A DNA stretch of 64,000 nt from Shewanella seohaensis (GTDB taxonomy: Bacteria; Pseudomonadota; Gammaproteobacteria; Enterobacterales; Shewanellaceae). The notes beneath the pieces were generated by a model, which searched no databases, had not been told where the DNA came from, and worked only from the letters and a program-made list of their open reading frames with translations. Numbering within the stretch: position 1 is the stretch's first letter; every line of letters begins with the position of its first letter. The stretch lies in the NCBI RefSeq assembly GCF_025449215.1, contig NZ_CP104900.1:2542001-2606000 (forward strand), in the 5' to 3' direction. A program made the translations under genes and the position numbers. This document shows, piece by piece, positions 46,629 through 54,031 of the stretch.

Positions 46629-47477
46629 ATGAAGACAAAATTCATAGCGCTTGTGGGTGCGCTGGCATCAATTAGCATCTTGCTTGGTGGTTGCAGTGCT
46701 TTTTTTAACGGTAACACCACCGAAAAAAACGTGGTTTCCAGCAGTCTGGTTGAATATCTCTATCCAGATGATAAACAACGTGAGGCGCAGCAACCCAGTA
46801 TTCCTGTATTGCGTCTTCCCATCACGGTTGGCATCGCCTTTTTACCTTCCACCCATTGGCAATCCGAAGCCCTCGATAGCAGCTCGCAAATCGCCTTGCT
46901 GGATAAAGTAAAACAATCCTTTGTTAAATATGACTTTATTGACCGTATCGAATTAATCCCCAGCACTTACCTTAAAAATGGCAAAGGTTTTAGCACCTTG
47001 CAGCAGGTTGCCCGCTTGCACGATGTCGATGTGATGGCACTGGTGTCTTACGATCAACTGTTACAAAGCAGCGAGAATAAGGCTTCACTGCTGTATTGGA
47101 CCATAGTCGGCATGTATATGGTGCCCGGCAATGAAAACGCGATCCAAACCTTTGTCGATACTGCCGTTTTTGATATGCGCAGCCAAAAAATGTTGTTTAG
47201 GGCGCCAGGCATCAACCAACTTACCGACACGTCAACCGCGGTGAGCGTCACAAACGTGCTACGTGAAAAATCCGCCGAAGGCTTTGAGCTAGCGGTAAAC
47301 GATATGATCACTAACTTAGACGCCGAATTAGCCCGCTTTAAAACCCGCGTGAAAGAAGAACATATTGCGACCATTGAACATAAACAAGGTTATAGCGGCG
47401 GTGGCAGTTTATCCCTATTAATCCTTTCGCTACTGGGCATGTTTGCAATTCGCCGTTTAACTATTTGCCGAGAATAG
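46629..47477 (+). CDS. Rhombotarget lipoprotein (GlyGly-CTERM)
   Basis: A 282-residue protein with sorting signals at both ends. The N-terminus has a lipobox (ILLGGC, Cys22). The C-terminus is a GlyGly-CTERM signal: GYSGGGSLSLLILSLLGMF, then a basic end (IRRLTICRE). Such tails are cleaved by the rhomboid protease rhombosortase. This pairing matches the rhombotarget lipoprotein family. The middle domain (about 40-230) is soluble, with VGIAFLPSTHWQSEALD and a conserved-looking VMALVSYDQLL. Function unknown. Confidence 0.85.
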   Translation: MKTKFIALVGALASISILLGGCSAFFNGNTTEKNVVSSSLVEYLYPDDKQREAQQPSIPVLRLPITVGIAFLPSTHWQSEALDSSSQIALLDKVKQSFVKYDFIDRIELIPSTYLKNGKGFSTLQQVARLHDVDVMALVSYDQLLQSSENKASLLYWTIVGMYMVPGNENAIQTFVDTAVFDMRSQKMLFRAPGINQLTDTSTAVSVTNVLREKSAEGFELAVNDMITNLDAELARFKTRVKEEHIATIEHKQGYSGGGSLSLLILSLLGMFAIRRLTICRE

Positions 47478-47721
47478 TTGAGTTGGGGTTATTTAGTGAG
47501 ATAGGGAAGGTGAGTTAGGAAGATATGCATCCCTTTAAAAGCTTTTGCCTCAAAGCGAGAAAAGTTTGTCGTCAGGTGTGTAGGATTAATTGCCATTGCT
47601 TCCCCAGTGGCACGCCGTGAATATGTCCCTATAGGCTCGGCGGCGGCATCCATGCCGCCAACGGTCACTCTTGTAACAATGGCAACCTTTACGACCATTG
47701 AACTGTTTATTTGGCTAAAAG

Positions 47722-47737
47722 CTGGATAGGCATACAG
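47722..47737. promoter_or_regulatory. LexA-like (SOS) box
   Basis: CTGGATAGGCATACAG fits CTG-N10-CAG and, apart from one base, the fuller CTGT-N8-ACAG consensus. No gene starts close by; the next is 287 bp to the right. In integrons such a box controls the integrase gene. Confidence 0.5.
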
Positions 47738-47853
47738 TCATATTTGAAAAATGATAATTTTTATCCTAACTTTGTGCGCGTTTTCACATTTGACTACAAA
47801 TAAACTTTTTAAAATCATGCATATATAAACAGCATGGATTAGATAATAGGTTT

Positions 47854-47975
47854 GGAAAACGCGCATGCGCGTTTTTCCTGATGGTGTATTTGGCAGAAAG
47901 TTGATAAGTTCTTTGCATACAGATAGTTAACTGTGCGCGTTTTTACTGGTCCAACGAGATAAACGCGCATGCACA
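47854..47975. repeat. Cluster of palindromes with an ACGCGCATGCGCGT core
   Basis: GGAAAACGCG-CATG-CGCGTTTTTCC (47854-47878) is almost fully self-complementary. A second arm pair follows: TGTGCGCGTTTTT (47932-47944) and AAACGCGCATGCACA (47961-47975). A further GTGCGCGTTTTCAC lies at about 47776. They may be operators, a terminator or the ends of a small mobile element. Confidence 0.5.
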
Positions 47976-48023
47976 CGAATAAAATGTTGTACGGCCAAAT
48001 TGAACAAGTGCCAATTTTAAGGA

Positions 48024-49337
48024 ATGATGATGAATGAAGAAATAGAGAACCTCTGCGAGTCTTTAGATTCATTGGCCGAAGCAGTGGTAAAGGGGTGGAA
48101 TGACAAACGAAATTTAAATGAGGTTTTTGGGTGGCATCATCCAGCGATAGACAGGATGGAATTGGCATACATGCCAAAGGCTTTGTCTGAAAAGATTCGA
48201 AACGCTAATCTTGAAGTTGATAATGACGAATTTCTTGAGATCGTAGATGGCATTCCCGCTAAATTAGAGCGATTGAAAAGTAGTACTTTACCTCAATTTT
48301 TTAGCGGAAACGGTCATCAGGCAATTCCTGCATATATTACGACGCTAAATTGGATATCTAGTGTAATAGAGCCACATTTATCATGGGTGATTTCAAATGA
48401 TCCTAAAGCTATGCCTCCAGCAATTTCTCGTAGGATTAAAGGGCTTCAAGCAAAAATTGACCAAATCGATATCGATCAAGAAAAGTTACTAAGTCAGATA
48501 AAATTAATCAACGAAGCAACAGAAACAGCAGAGTCTCTTCCTTCTGATTTAGAAGATTTAAAAATAGCTCGCAAAAAAGTTGATTCTATTGGTCAGGAGA
48601 TCACAAAAATATCAGCCAAAGTGTCAACTGCAAAAGAAGAGACCGATAAGTTATTAGCTTCAGTTAGAGAAAACAAAGTTGAAACTGATAAATTAGTAGA
48701 AAATTGCGAGGAAGCATACCGAATAACAACAAGCAAAGGCTTGGCTGGGGCTTTTGATCTAAGGGCGAAGCAATTGGCTAAATCTATGTGGGTTTGGGTT
48801 TTTGGGTTGCTTTGTGCACTAGGAGCTGCGTGGTATGTCGGCGCTCAGAGAATTGAAATACTTACAGGCTCATTATCCGACCCAGACCCCAAATGGGGGA
48901 TGGTATTGATGCATTTTCTTCTAGCTATAGTCAGCCTCGGTGCGCCACTTTGGTTTGCCTGGCTTTCAACCAAACAAATCGGTCAGCGATTCAAGCTTGC
49001 TGAAGACTATGGTTTCAAAGCCTCAGTCGCAAAAGCATATGAAGGTTATAGAAAAGAAGCAGCTCGCATTGATAAAAAATTAGAAGCGAGGTTATTTGAA
49101 TCTGCTTTGAGCCGAGTGGAAGAGGCTCCTTTAAGGTTCGTGGATGATTCATCTCATGGAACTCCTTGGCATGAACTGGCCGAATCGAGTGGCTTTAAAG
49201 AAGCTTTAAAAAACATACCTGAATTTCGTGACAAAGTTTTTAGTCTTGCTAACAACGCCATCAGTCGTAGTAAGCCCAGTAGTAAAACTAAAGATGGAGA
49301 CGAAGCCGTACAACAAGTGCAGTCAGCGGACTCGTAA
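48024..49337 (+). CDS. Cassette 1: coiled-coil protein with two membrane segments, unknown
   Basis: A 437-residue protein I cannot name. Residues 1-140 are helical and acidic. Residues 145-240 form a long coiled coil. Two membrane helices follow (about 258-277, WVWVFGLLCALGAAWYVG, and about 295-315). The C-terminal cytosolic part has LAEDYGFKASVAKAYEGYR, a segment I associate with membrane proteins of accessory islands. A ribosome site (AAGGA) precedes a run of three ATG codons (48024-48032). The last codons overlap attC1. A defence role is possible but unproven. Confidence 0.75.
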   Translation: MMMNEEIENLCESLDSLAEAVVKGWNDKRNLNEVFGWHHPAIDRMELAYMPKALSEKIRNANLEVDNDEFLEIVDGIPAKLERLKSSTLPQFFSGNGHQAIPAYITTLNWISSVIEPHLSWVISNDPKAMPPAISRRIKGLQAKIDQIDIDQEKLLSQIKLINEATETAESLPSDLEDLKIARKKVDSIGQEITKISAKVSTAKEETDKLLASVRENKVETDKLVENCEEAYRITTSKGLAGAFDLRAKQLAKSMWVWVFGLLCALGAAWYVGAQRIEILTGSLSDPDPKWGMVLMHFLLAIVSLGAPLWFAWLSTKQIGQRFKLAEDYGFKASVAKAYEGYRKEAARIDKKLEARLFESALSRVEEAPLRFVDDSSHGTPWHELAESSGFKEALKNIPEFRDKVFSLANNAISRSKPSSKTKDGDEAVQQVQSADS

Positions 49338-49363
49338 ACTCGCCGCTGCTGCAAGCGTTATAA
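49308..49363 (+). repeat. attC site 1 (integron recombination site)
   Basis: A short attC of about 56 bp. The right core is GTTATAA (49357-49363) and the left core ends in CAAC (49311-49314). TGCAG-T-CAGCGG pairs with CCGCTGCTGCA, leaving one extrahelical T, a hallmark of folded attC sites. It overlaps the end of the cassette 1 gene. Confidence 0.7.
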
Positions 49364-49366
49364 ACC

Positions 49367-49843
49367 ATGAGCGAGATGATCGGTAACTGGGAAGATTTAC
49401 ACCAAGATGAGTCAACGAGGTATTTCGACTTCGCTGATGCATACCTAGCTGCAAGTCTTGATGTCTGTGCACGGATGCAAAGCAATACTTCTGAAGATAC
49501 TTGGCCAAATGCGAGTGTTGCGTTGATGTTGGCTGCTCACTCTGTGGAGCTTTTCCTCAAAGGTGCGTTAATTTCAAGGGGGAGCAAACACTCGCTAAGT
49601 CACAAGATTGACGACTTATTTGCTCAATACAGTGCTGTTTTCCCAGAGAATGAATTCAAATTTGATTGTCTTTTTGTGACGGAATATTTGGGTTACTCCG
49701 ATGACGAAATTAGTAAAGCTAAGGAATTAAAATCACCACAAGCCAGTGTGATATTTCGTTATCCAGTTAATAAGCCAGGTTTAGAGTGGAAAGGGATTTA
49801 TGGGTTTAACTCGAGCGATTTCACAAAAAACTTGCAGTATTAG
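49367..49843 (+). CDS. Cassette 2: HEPN-like protein, possibly frameshifted at the end
   Basis: A 158-residue soluble protein. The helix pair with MLAAHSVELFLKGALI (about 53-68) and KHSLSHKIDDLFAQY (about 73-87) resembles HEPN domains. The frame stops after FTKNLQY. One extra A in the A6 run near 49825-49830 would continue it as KLAVLGQSYTRLRQSIHGL and stop at 49887, inside attC2, giving 173 residues. This longer form is attractive, as cassette genes often end inside attC. Start ATG lies 9 bp from the core site of attC1. Confidence 0.7.
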   Translation: MSEMIGNWEDLHQDESTRYFDFADAYLAASLDVCARMQSNTSEDTWPNASVALMLAAHSVELFLKGALISRGSKHSLSHKIDDLFAQYSAVFPENEFKFDCLFVTEYLGYSDDEISKAKELKSPQASVIFRYPVNKPGLEWKGIYGFNSSDFTKNLQY

Positions 49844-49881
49844 GCCAAAGCTATACAAGACTAAGGCAGAGTATTCATGGT

Positions 49882-49962
49882 TTATAACAAGCGCCTTAAA
49901 CATCGCGGTCTGCGGCCGCTGGACTCGCAACAAGTTGCTCGCCGTTTAGGCGTGCGTTAGGC
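49882..49962 (+). repeat. attC site 2 (VCR-like)
   Basis: 81 bp. Left core TTATAAC (49882-49888), right core GTTAGGC (49956-49962). The inner arms GCGCCTTAAAC and GTTTAGGCGTGC pair with a short mismatch. This is close in layout to Vibrio VCR repeats (TATAACAAACGCCT ... AGGCGGGCGTTA). Confidence 0.85.
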
Positions 49963-49968
49963 CAATAC

Positions 49969-50427
49969 ATGAATAGAGCAATTATCTTCGCGGTTCTGCT
50001 AATGGCCGCAATTGGTGTCAAGGGAGAAAATGTGAGTATCCAAGATCATCCCAGATATGGAGAAAATCCAATTTATATATTTTTCGAGGCATACATCCAA
50101 GATGTCATTGGCTTTCTCCCGAGAGAAAAATCCGAATCCATACAGCGCATGAATATCCAAAAGGTATTTGGCACTCAAGCTTCTGAGTGGCACTCCGTAA
50201 TAGAAGAGACACTTCATTTATCAAAAACTATCAATGTTGCTATCCTCGATCTGTGGTATCGAAACAGAGAGCATTTTAGAACAGAATCCGGTGAATATGA
50301 TCCAGTTTGGTTTAGTCAAATCTTTACCGATGAATATATGAAAGACGACAGTCAGGTCGATGTCTGGCCAGAAGGTGCTCTTGAAGCTGCACGGGAACGA
50401 ATCCAGAATGCTCAGTCTACAAACTAG
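49969..50427 (+). CDS. Cassette 3: exported hypothetical protein
   Basis: A 152-residue protein with a Sec signal peptide (about residues 1-19, cleaved near GVKGEN). The mature part has many aromatic and acidic residues (ENPIYIFFEAYIQDVIGF, then LDLWYRNREHF) and no motif I recognise. The stop codon adjoins attC3. The start lies 12 bp from the core site of attC2, and no ribosome site is obvious, as is common in cassettes. Confidence 0.75.
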   Translation: MNRAIIFAVLLMAAIGVKGENVSIQDHPRYGENPIYIFFEAYIQDVIGFLPREKSESIQRMNIQKVFGTQASEWHSVIEETLHLSKTINVAILDLWYRNREHFRTESGEYDPVWFSQIFTDEYMKDDSQVDVWPEGALEAARERIQNAQSTN

Positions 50428-50532
50428 GCCTAACAAACGGCTGCACCGGACAAATTTCCGCTGTCACCAATTTTGCGCTACGCAGCAAAATTGCCGCCAT
50501 CAAAAATTTGCTCTGTGAGCCGGGCGTTAACC
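50428..50532 (+). repeat. attC site 3
   Basis: 105 bp. Left core GCCTAAC (50428-50434), right core GTTAACC (50526-50532). ACGGCT pairs with AGCCGG-type sequence near the cores. The inner part holds the hairpin AATTTTGC ... GCAAAATT (50470-50492). This is the usual 'GCCTAACAAACGGCTG' style of attC. Confidence 0.85.
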
Positions 50533-50904
50533 CATAGATATTTTTATCTGAAGCAGACGCGTTTGAGTTAAGGCTTTGACTCGGAAATTGTCCCAAAGCA
50601 TGCTGTGTGTTTCTTTAAAACATACAGACTACGCTAATGCTAAACAGGTGAGCCATGGTGATTAGCGATACGACCGTCCGCCCCATGGCCGCTTTTTGGC
50701 ATCTATGCTATCGCGGTATTTGTGAATCCATTCACATCAGACTGGCTGCCCTACATCCACGGATGGACTCGCTGCGGATCTTCGAGCAAATGCATAGCTT
50801 ACTCTCGGTAGGAACAGCATGTTTGCCCGTCACTCAAAAATTTTATCTTTTCTTATCTCAACGTATTCCTAGTTTTTAGAGCTTCATATATTAAAATCAT
50901 ACTC
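50533..50904. other. Intergenic region with a probable interspersed element
   Basis: No reliable gene. The part 50655-50830 holds short palindromes such as TGTGAAT-CC-ATTCACA (50721-50736) and CATCCACGGATG (50755-50766). With the similar ATCCAT-centred hairpin at 47642 on the other side of the cassettes, it looks like a genome-wide repeated element. A 74-codon open frame here has no coding character. Confidence 0.5.
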
Positions 50905-51168
50905 TTATAAAATAGGGAGTGCGATAAGGGCGATGCCGATGGCGATAAGTAGCGCGAAATTGGTGACAAAATAAGGGTAAATCATCAGGGTGAGGCCGAC
51001 GGCCAGAGGGATGGGGGCGGCTTGGCGTTTGCCGTAGGTGAAAAAGCCAAGACCAAAGAGGCCAAAGACTAAACTCCATAACAATAAAGCTGGATTATCA
51101 AACACCTTGAGTTCCTCAATGATTAGCGCTTGGTAAGCGTCGACCTGTGACTGTGTCATATTGGTCAA
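50905..51168 (-). CDS. Small membrane protein (87 aa), unknown
   Basis: A short protein with about three hydrophobic segments: PALLLWSLVFGLFGLGFF (about 26-44), AAPIPLAVGLTLMIYPYF (about 49-67) and FALLIAIGIALIALP (about 70-85). The first 20 residues are polar. I do not recognise a family. It is a convincing gene because of the hydrophobic periodicity and the lack of overlap with others. Confidence 0.65.
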   Translation of the reverse strand: MTNMTQSQVDAYQALIIEELKVFDNPALLLWSLVFGLFGLGFFTYGKRQAAPIPLAVGLTLMIYPYFVTNFALLIAIGIALIALPIL

Positions 51169-51314
51169 ACGATGGACTAGTGCTGCGCCGCTGAATTGAG
51201 TCTACTGCTAAATATCCCTTGGCGTAATTAAGCTTTATTCATCTTATTCGTTGCGTGAATCCACTATTTTAGTGCGCTGTTTTATTTATATTTTTAATAC
51301 AGTGAGGATTCAGG

Positions 51315-51698
51315 TTATAGCTCATATAACTCTAGGGGTAAGCCGTCGGGATCGCTAAAGAAGGTGAACTTTTTGCCTGTATATTCGTCGATACGGACGG
51401 GTTCGACGGCGACATCATGGGCCGTAAGATGCTCGATCGCCGTTTCAATCGATGCGACGCGAAAGGCGAGATGTCTAAGGCCGCAGGCTTCGGGATAGCT
51501 TGGGCGTTTGGGAGGATTGTCGAAGGAAAACAACTCAATTAGACTCATATCCGGCAGTTGTAAATCGAGTTTGTAGGACTGGCGTGCTTCACGATAATGC
51601 TCTGCAAGCACGCTAAGGCCAAGAATAGTCACATAAAAGTGTTTGGACTTTTGATAGTCACTGCAAATAATCGCTGCATGGTGAATGCCGAGTAACAT
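51315..51698 (-). CDS. VOC family protein, YaeR-like
   Basis: A 127-residue single-domain glyoxalase-fold protein. It closely follows E. coli YaeR: LGIHHAAIICSDYQKSKHFY, then HYREARQSYKLDL, EACGLRHLAFRV, and the ending YTGKKFTFFSDPDGLPLELY. The metal ligands (His at residue 6, Glu in IELF, His in RHLAF and Glu near the end) are all present. Its substrate is unknown. Confidence 0.9.
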   Translation of the reverse strand: MLLGIHHAAIICSDYQKSKHFYVTILGLSVLAEHYREARQSYKLDLQLPDMSLIELFSFDNPPKRPSYPEACGLRHLAFRVASIETAIEHLTAHDVAVEPVRIDEYTGKKFTFFSDPDGLPLELYEL

Positions 51699-51745
51699 GG
51701 CTTGCCTCTGTACTGTTTAACTGATGTTTACGCTAGTGTGTTTTA

Positions 51746-51779
51746 AAAAAGCCAGAGTCACAACTAAGTGTGACTCTGG
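51746..51779 (-). terminator. Terminator behind the secreted amylase gene
   Basis: CCAGAGTCACA (51752-51762) pairs perfectly with TGTGACTCTGG (51769-51779). On the minus strand it is followed by CTTTTTT. 39 bp past the amylase stop. Confidence 0.85.
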
Positions 51780-51817
51780 TGCTAACCTATGATTTTTTAT
51801 CTTACTTCGCTAGCTGG

Positions 51818-53946
51818 CTAGTGGACGAGTTCAAATATCGCGGAGGAGAGAGGTGCAAGCTGCAGCTGAACTTGTCCTTCACCTCGCTCGACAATTAACT
51901 GCGCCGTATGGTCTTCCAGTAAATCCTTAAGCGGATAGCTTGCATCGGTTAACTGCCATTGCGCAATCAGAGATTGGGGCAGTTTAAGGGAAAATGACTT
52001 GGTTTGGGTTTGACTGAAGTTACTGACAATAATCAGCTTTTGGCCTTTGTTATCGGCGGTATGGGCCTCAAAGCGGACAAAGGCAAAGGTTGAGTCATCA
52101 TAACCCGTTGCACTGCCATTGTTTGTCTTATTGTTAGCCTTATTACTAGCCTTTGCTGCCGATACCGCGCTGCGGTTGGCAGCATCCAGCGAGTCATATT
52201 GCCCCAAGAGTGCAGGCGCATTTTTCCCCGTGCTCAGGTTCAATAATTTTTGGTAATAGTTGCGTAGCGCAACTTCTGTGGCGGTTGATTGGCCACCATC
52301 AAACTTACCTTGATTCATCCAGCGCTGAAGGGCGGGAACACCCGCATAATCAAAAATACTGGTGCGTGACGCATGGCCAAAGCCTAGGTTTTGCGTCGCC
52401 GCTTCTCCCACTTCTTGACCAAAATAAAGCAAGGTGGGTGAGGTACTTAAGGTTGCTGACACCACCATCGCGGGCAGGGCGTAGTGGGGATCGACCGTAT
52501 CTGTTGAGGTGTTACCAGTTAAGGCGCCTAAAAAGGCGGCATTGGCGATGCGCTGCTCGTCGTGATTTTCTAAAAAATGCAGCATATGCGAGTCGATATC
52601 TTGGACTTTGGCCTGATCCGCGGCGATCTGCGCGGTACTTTTTTGTCCTGCCATAATGGCTTTGAGAGTGTCGTAAAGATCGACCTTGTCGTAAAGGTAG
52701 TCCATTTTGCCGAGCTGAATATAGTCGCGATAAAGCGCGGGGTTGTAGACCTCCGCTAAGATAAAGGCTTCTGGATGACTATGTTTTATATGACTATTTA
52801 AATAGCTCCAAAATTCGACGGGCACCATTTCGGCCATATCGTAACGAAACCCATCGACTCCCATCGTTAACCAATACTGGGCAATTTGATTGAACTTGAT
52901 CCAAGAGTTAGGTAATTCACGGGTTCGTTGCTGCCAAAAAGCATAGTGCTGCTCGGTGCCGAGTGTGGCATAGCGTGGCGGCAGTGCGGGGAAATCATGG
53001 CTGCCATCGGGGCGGACACCGTAGTTGATTTTAACGGTTTCATACCAGTCGTTCATATCCGGCTTGGCAAGGCGTGAGCCGTTTCCCGTCCATTTGGCGG
53101 GGATCTCTTCAAATTGACCATCACTTAGGGGATGCGACTCGCCGCCTAAAGGTTTGAGGCTATCAGGCAAATCGGGCACTTGAAAGCCAGAGGACTGCTT
53201 TTTATCAGTCACATAGTAAAAGTTATTATGCTTTGCATATTCAAGGGTTTGATTATCATCTTCACCAAAATCGCGTACGCCCTCGGGCTTAGTGATGGAA
53301 TGGTAATTACGCGCCACATGGTTGGGCACTATATCGATAATCACCTTTAAGCCTTGCTTGTGGGTGCGCTCGATAAGTGCTTGAAACTCCTGTAAACGCT
53401 TGGCGGGATCGACAGCTAAATCGGGGTTTACGTTGTAATAATCTTTAACCGCATAGGGCGAACCGGCTCGGCCCTTAACTACATCGGGATCATCATTACT
53501 GACGCCAATCGCACTGTAATCGCCAATTAAGGCGTGGTGGGGCACCCCGTATACCACACATGGGTAACGCCTAAGTCTTTGATACTTTTGAGCGCTGTGT
53601 CATCAATATCATTAAATTTACCCACACCGTTTTCGCTAATCGTGCCCCAAGGTTTATTGGTGGTGTTTTTATTGCCATAGAGTCTGGTAAAGACTTGATA
53701 AACAATGGGTTTAAACTTATTTGCTTGCTCACTATTGTGATGGGCTGGCAGGATTTCGCCTTCGGCCACATTTGGATTGGCTTCCATGGTTTTAGCCGCC
53801 ACTGCTTGTAACGCCATTGCTTGAGTGGTGATTGCTGGGGCGGCCATGGTGCAAAAGGTGCTAATGCTGCTGAGGGCTAATAGGGTTAATCCCTGTTGCC
53901 AGCGATAAGCGCGACGTTTGCTGCTGTTAGATAATAGAAAATTCAA
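51818..53946 (-). pseudogene. Exported GH13 alpha-amylase, split by a one-base frameshift
   Basis: A GH13 enzyme with a long, hydrophobic N-terminal export signal. I start at TTG 53946 (AAAGGA upstream). GH13 regions: DIVPNHVA (I), GFRYDMAE (II, nucleophile Asp), ILAEVYN (III, acid Glu) and LENHDEQR (IV). The frame breaks at 53545-53550: THVWYTG ends in CPTTP, while the next frame runs VPHHALIGDYSAIG. One more G in the GGGG run restores 709 residues. It is the last of three minus-strand genes of the starch locus. Likely a base-call error. Confidence 0.9.
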
Positions 53947-54031
53947 CCTAGATTCCTTTACTGACTTGGCGGCCAAACTGTGGTTTGGCCGCTGTTAGCT
54001 AAGCATGCTTAGCTGTTTGATTGAGTATGGG

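Larger units (their letters stand above)
47478..48023. other. Intergenic region: interspersed element, LexA-like box and palindrome cluster
   Basis: No gene that I trust. From left: a likely interspersed element (about 47550-47700) with the hairpin GGCGGCAT-CC-ATGCCGCC (47642-47659); a LexA-like box (47722-47737); then AT-rich DNA with three GCGCGTTTT motifs and large inverted repeats (47776-47975). It forms the left border of the cassette array. Confidence 0.6.
47933..50532 (+). mobile_element. Integron gene-cassette array without integrase (CALIN-like); left edge uncertain
   Basis: Three plus-strand genes, each followed by an attC-type site. Cassette 2 runs from the core site at 49357 to that at 49956, cassette 3 from there to 50526. 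The ORFs of cassettes 2 and 3 start 9-12 bp after the previous core site, as is typical. No integrase gene lies nearby. The left limit of cassette 1 is not clear. Confidence 0.75.

Noticed and set aside
47489..47698. Minus-strand open frame of 69 codons as an integrase remnant
   Set aside because: It has no tyrosine-recombinase residues; it looks like part of an interspersed element.
47839..48177. Minus-strand open frame of 112 codons
   Set aside because: It overlaps the start of cassette 1 and the palindrome cluster, and has no coding character.
50655..50879. Plus-strand open frame of 74 codons
   Set aside because: It lies within palindrome-rich repeated-looking DNA and has no family resemblance.
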